Source: Adineta ricciae (taxonomy: Eukaryota > Rotifera > Eurotatoria > Adinetida > Adinetidae). Taken from it: a DNA stretch of 64,000 bases. The translations under genes and the position numbers were made by a program. The notes beneath the pieces were generated by a model. It was not told the origin of the DNA. It ran no database searches and was given only the letters and a program-made list of their open reading frames with translations. The stretch lies in contig CAJNOJ010000019.1 of assembly GCA_905250025.1 (NCBI GenBank), forward strand, positions 62,001 through 126,000. Reading direction: 5' to 3'. Below, piece after piece: positions 34,171-46,921 of this stretch (the first letter of the stretch is position 1; each line of letters begins with the position of its first letter).

Positions 34171-34629
34171 TTATTTCGGGCATTTTAATGACTTATTGAA
34201 TGTATCAGAATTTCGTTTGTAGCATTCAGTAACAATACGATCACATTCACAAACGCGATGAGCACATGAGCCTGGCGTGTCTTTGCAGTAAGGAAGAAGA
34301 GTTTTGGGATCGACATCCCAACCGTAAAAACTAAGGTATGGTGAACATGAAGAAAAGCCTGAGCCAGATGCGATGACCTCATCGTAACATTCATCGTGAG
34401 CTTTGCAACAAGCATCAGTTCCATCGACAGGTTCACCTTTTCCACCAAATCCGCACCAACAGCCATAGCCATTGTAGTTCAATGCGTTTGTGCCCAAGAT
34501 TTTGTTGATCATATTACCGAATTGGATCAAGTTGCGTCCTTGACTAGTAGGACCGGGTGCAGGTGTTGCATTGATTTGTAGAAGACAGACAAGGAGAAGA
34601 ACGGGAAGAATCAATAAAGACGAGGACAT
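34171..34629 (-). CDS. Secreted phospholipase A2
   Basis: A single exon of 152 residues. An N-terminal signal peptide (about 1-21) is followed by a PLA2 domain. The calcium loop YGCWCGFGGKGEPVDGTD (55-72), the active-site His78-Asp79 in CCKAHDECYD and the second Asp130 in CECDRIVTEC are all present, as is the rich Cys pattern. It should be a secreted Ca2+-dependent enzyme cleaving the sn-2 ester of phospholipids, for digestion, lipid remodelling or defence; it is the general animal secretory type and nothing marks it as a venom component. The stop codon TAA overlaps a minus-strand AATAAA (34170-34175), so the 3' UTR must be very short. Confidence 0.92.
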   Translation of the reverse strand: MSSSLLILPVLLLVCLLQINATPAPGPTSQGRNLIQFGNMINKILGTNALNYNGYGCWCGFGGKGEPVDGTDACCKAHDECYDEVIASGSGFSSCSPYLSFYGWDVDPKTLLPYCKDTPGSCAHRVCECDRIVTECYKRNSDTFNKSLKCPK

Positions 34630-35445
34630 GATGAATTAATTAAAAGGATTTGCTTCTAAACGAGAAAAAAACAATTAACATATATGCATATGTCGATGTA
34701 AATCTAATATATCAAGTTTAATTCAAACAACAAGGCCGTGTATATATACAAAAATAACAAAATAATAGATTTGTTTTTATCAGACTTCTTGAAAAAAAAA
34801 TGGATACTGCTATTTGAAAAGATTCGTTTACTTATGTAAATGATAAAAAGAGATAACTGTGAGAACTCGAGTTTTGTTTAACACAGATGACAATATTTGT
34901 GTTAATCCCATCGCCCACGTTATTTTTTTTACTAAATAACTGGTAGAACATAATGATTTTAAGGTTATAGCTTATCGATTTCGATTAAATATCGTTCTAA
35001 GATTATTCTCGCACAGTCAGATCTTTTATTGATTGGTTTTTCAAACAACATTTCCAATTAACTGTACTGACGTCACTGTTTTTAATAAAGCAAATATATC
35101 TGTTGTTTATAGCACAAGTGGCATGACTGTAGTCATACGGAAAATTCATTTATATCGTGGATATCTTTTTTAATATCGATCTTTTTCAGTATAATAAAGT
35201 CGTATTTATCGATTCGTATGCTTTGGGTGTGGCATGCATCATCATTACCGATGATATGCATTGACACATGTAAATATTTATTCGTTCTACACAGGTGCAA
35301 TACGGGGAGCATCTTTGGTGATCATTAGTACAGGCCATGCTTGATTTCATACACACTTTTCTTTTCTTACTCCTTTCTCGTCAGTCAAAATAAACGTAAG
35401 TACGAAACAAGTGTATTATATTTACAAAATACATAAATACAACGT
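34630..35445. other. Divergent intergenic region
   Basis: Between the phospholipase A2 start (-) and the four-TM gene (+); presumably both promoters. AT-rich; no gene seen. Confidence 0.5.
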
Positions 35446-36153
35446 ATGAGCACGGAAAGGACGTCTAGTATAGAGATGGACTCGCCAGCACCACCTCCAT
35501 ATACGGCTGCTGTTGAGAAACTCAGCGAATTTAATCAAGATTTGAATCCACCACCGATATACACCGATATCAATGGTCAATCTGTCACGTATATCAACAA
35601 TTATCCCGGTCCTCCACTAACTGATGGATGCATAGACATGGTTTCCGAAGTTCGATCCTCCAGTCCTGAAAACATCATGCCAAAAAAGACTCGCATTTAT
35701 CTACTTATCAACGGACTTCTGACGATATTCTTTTCTCTTGCCGCTGTTGGTTTACAAATCGGTATTCTCACGTTGCATTCAATCATTTATTACTATTATG
35801 GATTTTGGGCCGGGGCATTCCTCATATGTATGGGTGTTAACACGATTTTCATGTATCGTCATCATTCTCGAAAAACATATTCGAATCTTTTCCATGCGTT
35901 CTTTTGGCAAATGATTCTTATCGGTGTTGTACTTGGTATTGGTGTAATAATCATCTTAACGGACAAATGCAATGATAATAACACAGATAGTGCATCTCCT
36001 TCGCGAGATCCATCATGTGAAGTTTCGTATAAAGCATTAAATGGATTTCTAATTGGCATATTCGCGCTGGCATTTCTACAATCAGTTTTCAACACACTTG
36101 TTTTTGGTACCTTAAAAAGACGTTCGCCAGACATTCTTAGTTTTCTGTCATAA
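35446..36153 (+). CDS. Four-TM protein with PPxY motifs
   Basis: A single exon of 235 residues. The cytoplasmic N-terminus has two PPxY motifs (PPPY 16-19, PPIY 36-39), ligands for WW domains such as those of NEDD4 ubiquitin ligases. Four hydrophobic segments follow (about 83-107, 115-136, 147-171 and 200-222), with a loop between TM3 and TM4 that contains Cys and an N-glycosylation sequon. The topology is like tetraspan proteins (MS4A / TMEM groups), but I cannot assign a family. Likely a membrane protein whose turnover is controlled through WW-domain partners. Confidence 0.75.
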   Translation: MSTERTSSIEMDSPAPPPYTAAVEKLSEFNQDLNPPPIYTDINGQSVTYINNYPGPPLTDGCIDMVSEVRSSSPENIMPKKTRIYLLINGLLTIFFSLAAVGLQIGILTLHSIIYYYYGFWAGAFLICMGVNTIFMYRHHSRKTYSNLFHAFFWQMILIGVVLGIGVIIILTDKCNDNNTDSASPSRDPSCEVSYKALNGFLIGIFALAFLQSVFNTLVFGTLKRRSPDILSFLS

Positions 36154-36994
36154 TGTAATTTCATTGAAAATTTCGAGAGAAAAACATGTTTTAATACAAC
36201 GCATACGAGACTGTCCTACTAGGTTATTTATTGAGTAAGGCATGACTCTTGTTTATCCTTTTACATACGATAGTAATTTGTGATAATTCGTAGCCGCGAT
36301 GATCATGTCTGACATATGTAATAGTTTGAAGGTATAATTACACTAACTACAAGCATTTGTAATTATTCACTCTAATATTTCTTTGCTACTTGCTGTCAGG
36401 ATGATCTGTTATTCGAAGTATTGGATGCATGAATGAAACTCATACGAGATGCGAGTCGACAGTATAGGTTTTTTGTTCGAGACACTCATTAGAATCATAT
36501 TCGCAGATCTCCACTAGTTGTCCAGGTATTTTCTCAAAATATTGCATATTTAATTATTCAACATTGTATACACATGACAATAATAATCAATTAGTGTTTG
36601 TAGGATCTCTCTCTCTCTTCCTTTCTCTTTTCCCAAGTGGTAAAATGAACAGCATTACTTTGCGATGTACTTTTTTTTCTGTGATATCGTCTAAAATTGT
36701 CAACTGCTGTGTTTTTTCTCTCCCTTTCTTGATTCAATTCGGGGGACAGGTAAAAGATAAGCTTCGTTCGTAGTGTAAACATTAAAATGTTCAATGAACA
36801 TAATTTTTCGTGTTTTGCGTTGTTAAATAAATGAAAATGATAGATTTCTTTTTCAACAGGCTTTCTATACTCCTCGGGCGTGACATACTTGTTCTATTTC
36901 TCTCTCATATATATATTATTCTATCATCCTTAACATTTAACCGACGCGTTTTCTGCTCGACAAAACCGTTCTCTTCAAACTTTTACATTTAACA
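36154..36994. other. Intergenic spacer
   Basis: 3' flank of the four-TM gene and promoter of the kinesin gene. Short open frames at 36564-36773 (+) are in low-complexity T-rich sequence and not supported. Confidence 0.5.
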
Positions 36995-39900
36995 ATGAGT
37001 GAAGAGTCGTAAGTAGAAGTTTTCTTTCTGGTGGAAAATAATGCTTAAAATCAAATTTGATTAGTGTGAAAGTTGCTGTACGTGTTCGACCATTCAATGA
37101 TCGGTAAAGTCTTACACAGAGACAATGTTTTCATCGATGACAATTTCGTTCTTATTCGATAGCGAAAAAGATCGTAAAGCAAAACTTATCATTGAAATGA
37201 ATGGAAATTCAACATTCATCATCGACCCACGATCATCAGGTGAGTGCTGCAGTATGTTATACATCTTATAAACAAGTTCTGTTTACTGAGATTCTCTTTT
37301 AGTTGACGAAAAGAAACAAGTGAGTAGCGTAAACAGCATCAAACTTTAAACACATGATCTAATTTGTAATTTATTTTCTAGTTTTCTTTTGATTACTCAT
37401 ATTGGTGAGTCGGATAGTTTAATAGAACTAATCGTCAAGCAAAATATTTGGTAGGTCGCACGATGGTTTCGTTGAACTTTCTTCTGGGAAGTTAGAAGCG
37501 AGTGATTCATCATCAAATTATGCTAGTCAACAAAAAGTTTTCGATGAACTCGGCCGCGATGTGTTAAAGAATGCTTTTGAAGGTGGGACGACTTGTATAC
37601 TTCTGTTTGATGATTGTCATGGTTTCTTTCACAGGTTTTAATTGTTCGCTGTTTGCGTACGGTCAGACAGGATCTGGAAAAAGTTATTCGATGATTGGCT
37701 ATGGCGTTAATCGGTAGAGTGATGCACTTTTTCGAGACGCAATTTCTTTAAATATTGGTTTTCTTAGGGGAATCGTACCGATAGCATGTGATCAATTGTT
37801 TCAAAAAATCGAAAAGCAGAGAAGTGCAACGCTAGTAAGTCGTTTGTGATTCTGTTGAGGACGAATATTTGAGTACGAAAGAGTTTTTAAGTAAAACTTT
37901 TTCAAATAGAACGGGGAGAACAGAAGCTTTTTCTTAATTACCATTCTGAAAAAATCATGACTCTCTCTAGAAAAAAAGTAGAAAGAAAAAGAAACTTCAG
38001 TGTGTTATCACGTTGGCAAGAAACAAAAGAAACAGTTTTTATCCTTAACTATACCAGTTATCAGTCTGATTTCGTCTTAAACTAATGACTTAATCTGACT
38101 AGAACGTGATTCCATCATGAAACATAGTCGCCAAAGATTTGTGTCGATGCTGAGCGTGTGCTAATTTTTGCTTCTAGCGTTTTGAAGTTGCTGTATCGAT
38201 GATGGAAGTTTACAATGAACAAGTTCGTGACTTACTGACACGAGATAATCCTAAAGGAGGTAAAATTTCCGATCGGAAACGAACAACGAATGAAAATGCC
38301 ATTAGGTTTAACTGTTCGACAACATCCGACTTCGGGTTGTTTCTATCCGCATGGTCTTCGAATTGTACCAGTCGGTAGCTATGCAGATATTGAACGCCGA
38401 ATAAATGAAGGAACGGAAAATCGAACGATAGCTGCGACAAATATGAATACAACAAGTAGCCGAGCACATACGATCGTGACGATCCATTTTGACCAAATCA
38501 CCAAGAATGATCTAGAGAATACGAAAAAAGCCAGTGTTATCAATCTAGTTGATCTTGCTGGTAAAAATGGTCGAGAGTTGTTGTTTTTAAAAGAACTGTA
38601 CGTTTTATTTGTTTGTCCAAAGGATCGGAACGAATCGCCACGACAGGAGTGACAGGTGATCGGTTGAAAGAAAGTACAAATATTAATCGATCATTATCAA
38701 CACTGGGAAATGTCATTTCGGCGTTAGTGGACATATCATCAGGAGTGAAACGGAAAATAGTCGTACCGTATCGAGATTCTGTTCTAACGAAGCTTCTTCA
38801 AAATGCATTGGGAGGAAATAGTAAAACAATTATGATTGCCGCACTTTCCCCGGCGGACGTCAATTACGATGAAACTTTGAGCACACTTCGTTTTGCTGAC
38901 CGGGTAAAACGCATTAAAAACGTTGCTATTATCAATGAAAATCCCATGGATAAATTAATTCGGGAATTGAAAGTAAGTGAAATGTTCGATCACGAATGTT
39001 TGAATTTTGTTGTATCCAAATAGGAAGAAAATCATCGTTTAAAACTGTTGATCGAAACCGGAAATTACAATTTTGACCTAGATGTAAAACCAGGCATGTC
39101 TATGCAAGACATTGAGCTAGTTCGTAAGCAAATGGAAGAAGAAATTCGGTTACAGATACAAGACAATCAAAAACTGTTACTAGATTCCAGTATATCCTGG
39201 GATGATAAGGTAAGGGATGAAGGCAAACAGAATTTGCCGAATTACATCGAAGATCGATTTAGCTTAAGAACGCTCAGTTGGAAAATAAACCTCGTACAGC
39301 GTCGATAAGATCCAATCAACAAGTTCCGTACTTAGCGAACCTCAATGAAGATCCGTTATTGTCATATGTCATCTCTTATTATTTGAAAACAGAGAAAACA
39401 ACGATTGGTAGTCGTGACTGTATGATATATCTAAATGGAATCAGTATACTTGAGCACCATGCGGTTATTGATCGAACGCTGACAGATGAATATGAATTGG
39501 CACCTGCAGAACCAGGTGCGAAAATCAAAGTCAATGGCTTCTACATTAATGGGTAAACTACTTTCTATGAAACTTAATTCCATTGTTTATTTCCTTTGTA
39601 GAGCTACTGTTCTCAATCATAAAGATCGTATTCTATTCGGTGCCAATCATTTGTATGTGTTTTTAAATCCAAATAAGGAAAACGACTCATTAGGAAATGC
39701 TCGAACTTCGATAACATGGGAATTTGCGCAGAAGGAAATTGCCCAAGTTAAAGGTTACTCATTTGGAAGTAATTTAAGCATGGACCAAGAAGTTATCCAA
39801 GAGAAAATCTTGACATTGTTACCATTACTTTCGGAAGTAAACGCGATCAGCGAAGAATTGAATAAATATCGCGTATTTGAACTTGTTCTTATGCCGATTT

Positions 39901-41828
39901 CAACGTGGGAGGGTGTGCCAGTGAAAGGATCTAAGTAAATCTCGAGAATAACGACCTCATTCGACAGAATCTCGATGATATCGTTTCTAGGGTTATGATT
40001 CGAATGAGAAATTTAATCAATCAGAATTTTTGGTACTGGGATGATATGAAATTTTTCAATCGAAGTTATATCATCAAAGTAACGATTAAGCTGCATGCTC
40101 GCAGACAAACACATGTACAAATATTTTAGGAACATTATCAAAAATTCCTCGATGGTGGTGAAGACATACTATACATTGCGAAGGAAGACGATCCGTAATG
40201 AACGATTGTGAGTTAGTGGTATAAATAAGTGACGTTTATTTAGGTTTTGGGAACCAGCGGAAGATGTTTTAATTGGTACTGCGAATGCTTTCGTACAGAG
40301 TTTAGCTTATCTGCTAGATTTCGAGGATGAGATTGCTATTGTTGATCATAAAGTAAATATTTGCATCTATCTTCAAAAATAGATCATTTATTTCGTGATT
40401 AGGGTTTAGAACATGGTCGACTCAGTCTCAATATAAGTCCATGCCTGTCCAATGGTCAAATTTTAACAGAAGAACACTTTATCGATCAGCCGGAGGAACT
40501 TCTCAGCAAACCATATTATTTCAAAGTAAGTTATTCATTCTTTTGCCACCATTATCTTCTCTTTTTCTTCAAACTTTTACAGATAACAATGAACTACATT
40601 GAAATCACCGATGAGCGTTTTAATAAAGGTCTTCGTATACGTCATCGAGTTTTTAACGAAACGGAATTTAGCGAAACAAATATCGTATGTCGTAATGCGG
40701 CATGTTCTCGAATCAATCAGACGCGCATCGTGACCGTCAACAATGTTGATGAAGTGAGTTTTGAAATGTAGTCGTACTTTTATTGAAAAGAAAATGTTTG
40801 TTTTTCATCGAATAGGACTGGCTAGACTTTTTCGAAAACGGTTCAATTATCTTTCAAATCTTTGCCGTGCAAGAAGAAACTAAACCTTCGGCAAAATTAT
40901 ATCGAATGACGACGCGCGTATGAGACGAGATTTTACGAAATGAGAAGAGTGAACCTTTGTTTCAGGATATGAAAATCATGGAACAAAAACAAGACAATAC
41001 GAACTTACCGCCTGCACACCATACAAACACAAGTCTATCTGGTGATTCGAAATTGAAAGCTGAGCTGGCTCTACTTCACAAGAAATACATCCGCTTGGAG
41101 CAGAAAGAAAAACGAATTCAAGTATGAAAGTTTCTCTGCTCATTAGGTTTTCAGCGGTTTTCTTCTTCAATTAGCAATTGTGTCGTGAATGGGATGATAA
41201 GAGTGATTATACCAGATTCTACAAGCTAGTGACGGCGGTTGTTTCGAGTACAGGAACGAAACTAAAGCCAACACATAATGTGGTAAGCGCGCAGGAAGAA
41301 ACAAACTTCAGGATAAAATCGTATTTTTTAGGATAACGGAGATAATACTATCGAAATCTATCTATTTGGTGACGAAGAAAAAGAATATCTAGATGATATC
41401 GAGCAGAAAGATACAAATAAACAAAATCAAGTAAGTGTACGACCATTCTCGTTATAATTAAGACGTTTTCAACACATATTAATCTTAAATTCGCTTTTTT
41501 TTCCTCTCAGTGGGATGACTACTACGCAAGACTGGTCAATCAACAGCGGCGTGTTTCTCTATCTTATCGCGTTAGTATGAGGCGATCGATTGCACCTAAA
41601 CGCTCACATAGAACCGATTCGGATGTATTATCCGTGATTCACGAAGGAAGCGAATTATCAAATCAAAGTAGAACATTAACTGCAAATGATGGGAGACCCC
41701 GGGCTGATACCCAATCAGCCGGATCACTTTGGAAAAAAACAACAAAACCAGATCATTCTAATCGAAGCAATAATTCACCCACATTGTTCTTTAATGATAA
41801 ACGTTCGGCAGCATGTACAATACAATGA
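36995..41828 (+). CDS. KIF28: Kinesin-3-type motor, KIF28-like
   Basis: Twenty-four exons, starting 36995-37008, 37065-37103, 37163-37239, 37303-37319, 37382-37404, 37455-37582, 37635-37713, 37768-37834, 38178-38259, 38306-38560, 38623-38972, 39024-39209, 39263-39552, 39602-39934, 39991-40078, 40130-40194, 40244-40352, 40403-40525, 40583-40753, 40816-40917, 40966-41121, 41175-41282, 41332-41430, 41511-41828 (3279 nt, 1092 residues). The motor domain has P-loop GQTGSGKS (109-116), switch [10 protein letters not shown] and switch II DLAGSE. A neck ([10 protein letters not shown]), an FHA domain (about 460-560), the kinesin-3 middle region ([24 protein letters not shown]) and a coiled coil follow. 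The C-terminal arrangement fits KIF28 rather than KIF1/KIF13. It should be a plus-end microtubule motor; cargo unknown. AATAAA at 41922-41927. Confidence 0.92.
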
Positions 41829-42718
41829 GGTTGGACAAGATATCGGCAATTTTATTTTGTTTTATCCGACTTTTTTCTACCTTATTGACATAATTTAACC
41901 ATTCTTCCACATAAATAACTGAATAAATATCCGACTATGTAAACAAGATATTGATCGACTTTGAGTTTTGAGAGAGCAGCTCAGAAGAGAATCTCTTGAA
42001 TATCAACATTCATCTCTGCGGCTTCTATAGAAATACTTATATCATCCTATTTATCGCTTCTCCTAGTCAATTGGCAGCTGAATATACAAATATATAATGA
42101 AGGTTACTTGTGTACTAATAAATATACGTATTCCATTGTTCGCAGAATCATTTATTTCCTATTTTGAGGTGTCACTAACTAGATAACTACTAATTAGAAA
42201 CTTCTATGTTCTACAGAAACTCGTGAGATCTATTTTAAGCAGTGTGGTCGATATTTCGTATTCATTGTTTGTGATTGGTGATATACTAGAAGGCGATAAT
42301 GCGAACGAAGATCATCCATCTCTTTTAGAGCTTATTGACGTCGTCAATCTGTTTGTTGTTATTATTCGTGTTGTGTATGACTGATGTGATTCTTGGAAGC
42401 CGGTCTAAGCGGGAGACGAATGCAAAGAAGTATTGTCTACAGATGGAAGTGGGAGGAGTACAATGAATTTTAGCGTTCTATTATTATTATTGTTCTGTAC
42501 TGTTTTTTACCGATAGACGATAGTTATTCCTGAAGGGATGATTAAAGAATATTTGGTATCGACAGATACGTTCTTGTTGTTCTTATTGAGATAGAAAAGT
42601 TCAAATACCAATATATAGTTAGACAAAAAGAATCGTTCTCTCGTCGACAATACGCCGATAAAGAAAAAGAAGAAGAACACAGCGGATGTGAGACATCAAT
42701 CTGCACGATTATCAGTTA
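41829..42718. other. Intergenic spacer
   Basis: 3' UTR of the kinesin gene and upstream region of the PDZ-ZM gene. An open stretch at about 42190-42383 (+) follows a TTCTACAG acceptor and is acidic, but no start codon or partner exon could be found. Confidence 0.45.
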
Positions 42719-44174
42719 ATGGCAACAACACAAACGATCAAGGTTACTCTTCAACGAGATAGTTTGCAAACCTCATGGGGTTTTCGTTTGCAAGGTGGGG
42801 CAGATTTTCGATCGCCATTCATTGTCAACAAAGTAGAACTCAAGTTCTTATTTCCATAAAAACTATTTTCACAATTATTTGCAGATCAATGCATGTAGCC
42901 CTGCTGATGGAAATTTCCGTCGTGGTGATATTATTTTGGAAATTGATGAAACGCCAATTAGTTCCATGTTGCATACAGATGCACTCGAATTAATACAACG
43001 AGCTGGCGGTCGAATAACATTTCTCATACAAAGGTTTGAGCTATTTTTCTTGTCCAAATATTTATTTGATTGGATCTGTTTAAAGAGGATCTGATCTTGG
43101 CTCTCTGCCATCACCATCACCATCAAGAAATCAACGTCCCATGTCAGCGATATCATGGTCTCCTGAAAATTCATATTCGCCTTGGTCACCTTCGACACAT
43201 CAATTGACACCTATGGTAATTATTCCGTTTTTACCTTGGATTAGAATGCAATAATCAATGTCCATTTTATAGTCATTCTTTCGAAATCGACCATTAGAAC
43301 GTATACCTGAGCCCAAGCCATTACTTAGGTACGATCACAGATCGATATTTTCTTCGTAAAATAAACTTCCTTGTCTGATTTCTAGTCAAACAGGTAGTCC
43401 AATGATGCCCGGACCAGTTCCATCTGTTTCAACGAAAACACGAGGTTATATTCAACCACCACCTTTTCGCTCAGATCGCAGCAATGATTTCAATAATAAC
43501 AATCAAATATCCTATTCTCCTGGTCGTCTTTTCTATCCCGGTCCAACTTATAATCATCGTCCTCGCACGATGTCAATAACAAATTATCAAAATTCTTCGA
43601 ATGCATCGCCATCATGGGCAAATTCTTGTAATAATGACTCTGAATCGTATGCCCCTTCATATCAGAAAAAAGTCCAAATTAATCCTCACGTTCAAAAACA
43701 ATACTACGATCCTTCTGTACCACAGCCAACACATCTCGTTCATCGTCAATTCAATTCACCTATTTCTCTCTACTCAAACGATAACGTTCAAGAAGCAATG
43801 AATCATCATATTAGTCGTGTTAAGTAAGTTGAGATCAGCTTTCCAGACATATGTTTCTCATCTCTCTTTCCAGTCCTATGAATCAGAACGGATTTATAAC
43901 TGATTTCTAATGTAGGTTCACTTTATTTCAGTAGCATCCTACAGAAAACAAAACAGCAGATTAGTTGCATGCTTGTTTCCCTAATCGAATTGCATTCAAC
44001 CGGAACGCTATCATATCCATGTGTTTATATTTCAGTGTTATCCCATCAATGCCCAAACCAACACAATGTGCCTTTAATATCACCGTCTTACCAACGAATC
44101 CTACGTATACCTCAACAAGTCTGCCTGTTTATTATACAACATCCGATAAAACTATTTATGTCACAGACTACTGA
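42719..44174 (+). CDS. PDZ-ZM protein of the ALP/Zasp family
   Basis: Exons 42719-42832, 42885-43033, 43086-43215, 43273-43328 and 43386-43823, then one of two last exons. The N-terminal PDZ domain (about 1-87) has the Zasp/ALP-type binding loop WGFRLQGG and FRRGDIILEIDETPI. Exon 5 carries a ZM motif, QFNSPISLYSNDNVQEAM, which binds alpha-actinin with the PDZ in muscle Z-discs and focal adhesions. No LIM domain follows. Option 1: last exon 43874-43910 ends NPMNQNGFITDF. Option 2: last exon 44036-44174 ends in VYYTTSDKTIYVTDY. Both are in phase, so these may be alternative isoforms. AATAAA at 44419-44424. Confidence 0.85.
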
Positions 44175-44936
44175 CGATAACATTAAGAAGACAACGTAGA
44201 TGTAGTTTGTTTGTTTATTTTTTCTCTTTGCCAACATGAATATGTAAGTTTTCTTTTGTTTATTAAAAGAACGAGACACTTTAGATTTAGAAGTATATAT
44301 GATGGGTATACACTTTAACCTATTGTGCATTGGCGACATCTATGCAGTAGATGTCGGTAATTAAACTGAAGTACATTTTAAGAAAACGAACGCTTTTTAT
44401 CTATACTATTAAAAAAAGAATAAAGTGAATTGTTTTTCAATTTTTGAACTTGAAAATTTTCTATCATTAATTACTTAAAAAGCATCTCTGTCGAGACCAA
44501 CGAAAGAATTCAATTATGGCTCTCTAACACACGGGCAACATATGACGATGAGAAAAAAGAATTTTTCGCTCATTTATGTTGACATCTTGTTCAACACGTA
44601 TCATACTGAATAGCTGAGAATATGATTCATTTTCTCCACGTCGACTTGATTCATTCGAACAACGAGAATCTGAGAAAGAGATAAACACTTTCATAGTTCT
44701 TTGTTGTCGAATGTTTATTAGTTTCAATTGTTTGTTTGTTTTTTGTTCGCACGGTGTTATTGTTTTCTTCTTCTAGACATCAGAACTTGCGCTTGTTCGA
44801 TTGTCATTCTTCGTTTCAACTTCCCCTTTTATATAAAGCAAATAAAAGTTATTTCCTATATTCTGTAAGTAAACATCATCTTCTTCAACCGAAAGTTATC
44901 TTTTACAAAGATTCTCTTTTATCTGCAGTTTTTCAA
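44175..44936. other. Spacer and 5' UTR of hnRNP gene
   Basis: 3' UTR of the PDZ-ZM gene, then the 5' UTR of the next gene, including a probable 64-nt UTR intron at 44865-44928 (GTAAGT...CTGCAG). No other gene seen. Confidence 0.5.
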
Positions 44937-46441
44937 ATGACGACAATAAATTCAAATAATGGCGATGGTGAAACATCACCTGTTCATGAAATCAATGGTC
45001 AAAAAGCAGAAGATGATAGAAAGTTATTTGTCGGTAAGGAACAATTTCCCACATCGCTTATTTCATTTTTTTCACGGTGCGCGCTATTCCATCTAGGCGG
45101 CTTAACATGGGACACAACACAAGACGATTTGCGTGAATATTTTTCTAGTTTTGGTAATATTCTTGATTGTTCAATTAAACATGATCCAACAACTGGACGT
45201 AGTCGGGGCTTTGCTTTTCTTGTATTTGATAGAAAAGATATAGTTGATAAGATTCTTTCACAAAATGAACATTTTGTCAAAGGTCGAAAAGTCGACCCAA
45301 AACCTGCCCATCGCCGTCTCGCGGCGAACAATAACAATGCGATGTCATCATCGTCATCGATGAATTCGATATCGAACAATAATCGTAAAGTTTTCATTGG
45401 TGGTCTTGATCCAAATTTTCCTGATACACAACTGAGAGAATATTTTTCACAATTTGGCACAATTGATGGTAAGCTGAACGGTTAACTTTTTCTCTTTTGA
45501 GTCGATTCGATGAAAAAACTTTTGTTTAGAAATCGATTTACCATACGATAAAGAAAAAAGCGAACGACGTCCATTTTGCTTCATTTCATTTCAAAATGAA
45601 CAATCCGCACAAGAAGTACTTCGTTTACAGAGACATACAATTGGTGATATAACTGTTGATGTCAAAAGAGCCAAACCAAAAACGTTAAACAATCAACAGC
45701 AACAACAACAACTTTACGATCCATACGGTCAACAGAGTATATACGCCAATTATGGATCTGGTGTTCCAGCTTATGGTGTCAACGCATATTCAGCTGCCGA
45801 TCCGTAAGAAAACTATTTATGAACATTTATCGAAATAAGTCGAGCTTATATGAGTTCAATGTCTCCATAAAATTGAGAAGCCGTGATGGTAGTATAAAAA
45901 TGCATAATGGGCTTTTTTATCGTAGGTACGCAGGGTGGAATAACTATTCCTACAATCAACAAGGCAACCATGCGGCTTATCAGTATGGCGGTTCTGAAGC
46001 ATCGGGTGCTTCAAATTCGGGAAGCTCGTCTTATCAACAATATTCCCAACATCAAACGAACTCTCAATATTCCTACGGACCATCAAGTGGAATCAATGCG
46101 AACGAATATTATTCTCATTATGGATATGGTGCTCCTCATCCATCGTCCAATGTCTATGCAGATCCGACTGGTTTGTCTTTTGTTTTTCGTAGAGTAGTTG
46201 CATTGTACCAGTACGTCTATGTCTAGTCTATGGCGGTGGTGGTGGTAATGTTTACGATTACAATTCTTATTATACATCGGGGGGCGCAGGAGGTAATGGT
46301 GCAATCGTTGATAATGGTACAGGACAACAAGAAAATAGTTCACCGAATGAGAAGAATAACTATGAACATGATACTCCCTATGGAAAAACGAAAGCATCTA
46401 TTATCACCAGTCCTAACTATCATCAGTATCCTATCATTTAG
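44937..46441 (+). CDS. hnRNP D/AB-like protein, two RRMs
   Basis: Five exons, 44937-45033, 45097-45468, 45530-45803, 45926-46170 and 46227-46441 (400 residues). RRM1 has RNP2 LFVGGL (coded across an intron) and RNP1 RSRGFAFLVF; RRM2 has VFIGGL and RRPFCFISF. Their order and linker match hnRNP D/AB, Squid and related 2xRBD proteins. The C-terminal half is low-complexity, rich in Gly, Tyr, Ser, Gln and Asn, as in prion-like tails of these proteins. It is expected to shuttle and bind AU-rich or UAG-type RNA to control splicing, stability and transport. Start at Met 44937 follows a 5' UTR intron. AATAAA at 46774-46779. Confidence 0.92.
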
Positions 46442-46921
46442 ACAGGTTTTTAAAACATCATAAGATTTTCTTTCTTTTTTTTATATTCGTTATTATTAAT
46501 TTGACATACGCGCGAGATAAATTCATACACACAGATATTAGATAAATCCGTATTGTTGTTGTTGTTGTTGTTATTTTTCTTCATAAAAACCCAAACACCC
46601 GGTGTATATAGGCAAAACGTTTATTTGTTGTTGTTTTTTCTCTTTTATATCTTGCGCGCTATTGTCACACCGTCTATGAAGTTTTACTGTGTGTGTGAAG
46701 ATTTTTCCAAGAACCGTGATAGATAAAAAAGAATAATGCCAAAGAAGAAAAAAATATGATAGTAAAAAAAAGAAATAAAACTAAATCAGCAACAACATTC
46801 ATTTTATCTTTCATTTTCACAAAAATTATCCTATTTTTTATTTTCAGATAAAGTTGATATTAGCCGTTATCATATTGCTTATCGACGTTAATACTTTTTT
46901 TTTCTTTTCTTTTCAACTACT
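46442..46921. other. Intergenic spacer with (GTT)n
   Basis: 3' UTR of the hnRNP gene with a (GTT)n run at about 46552-46572, then the short upstream region of ARNT. No gene seen. Confidence 0.5.

Noticed and set aside
42190..42383. Open acidic stretch after TTCTACAG
   Set aside because: No start codon and no upstream exon with matching phase could be found; about 65 codons can be open by chance at this base composition.
43969..44199. Alternative open frame at the 3' end of the PDZ-ZM gene
   Set aside because: The in-phase last exon 44036-44174 explains the region; this frame is a shadow.
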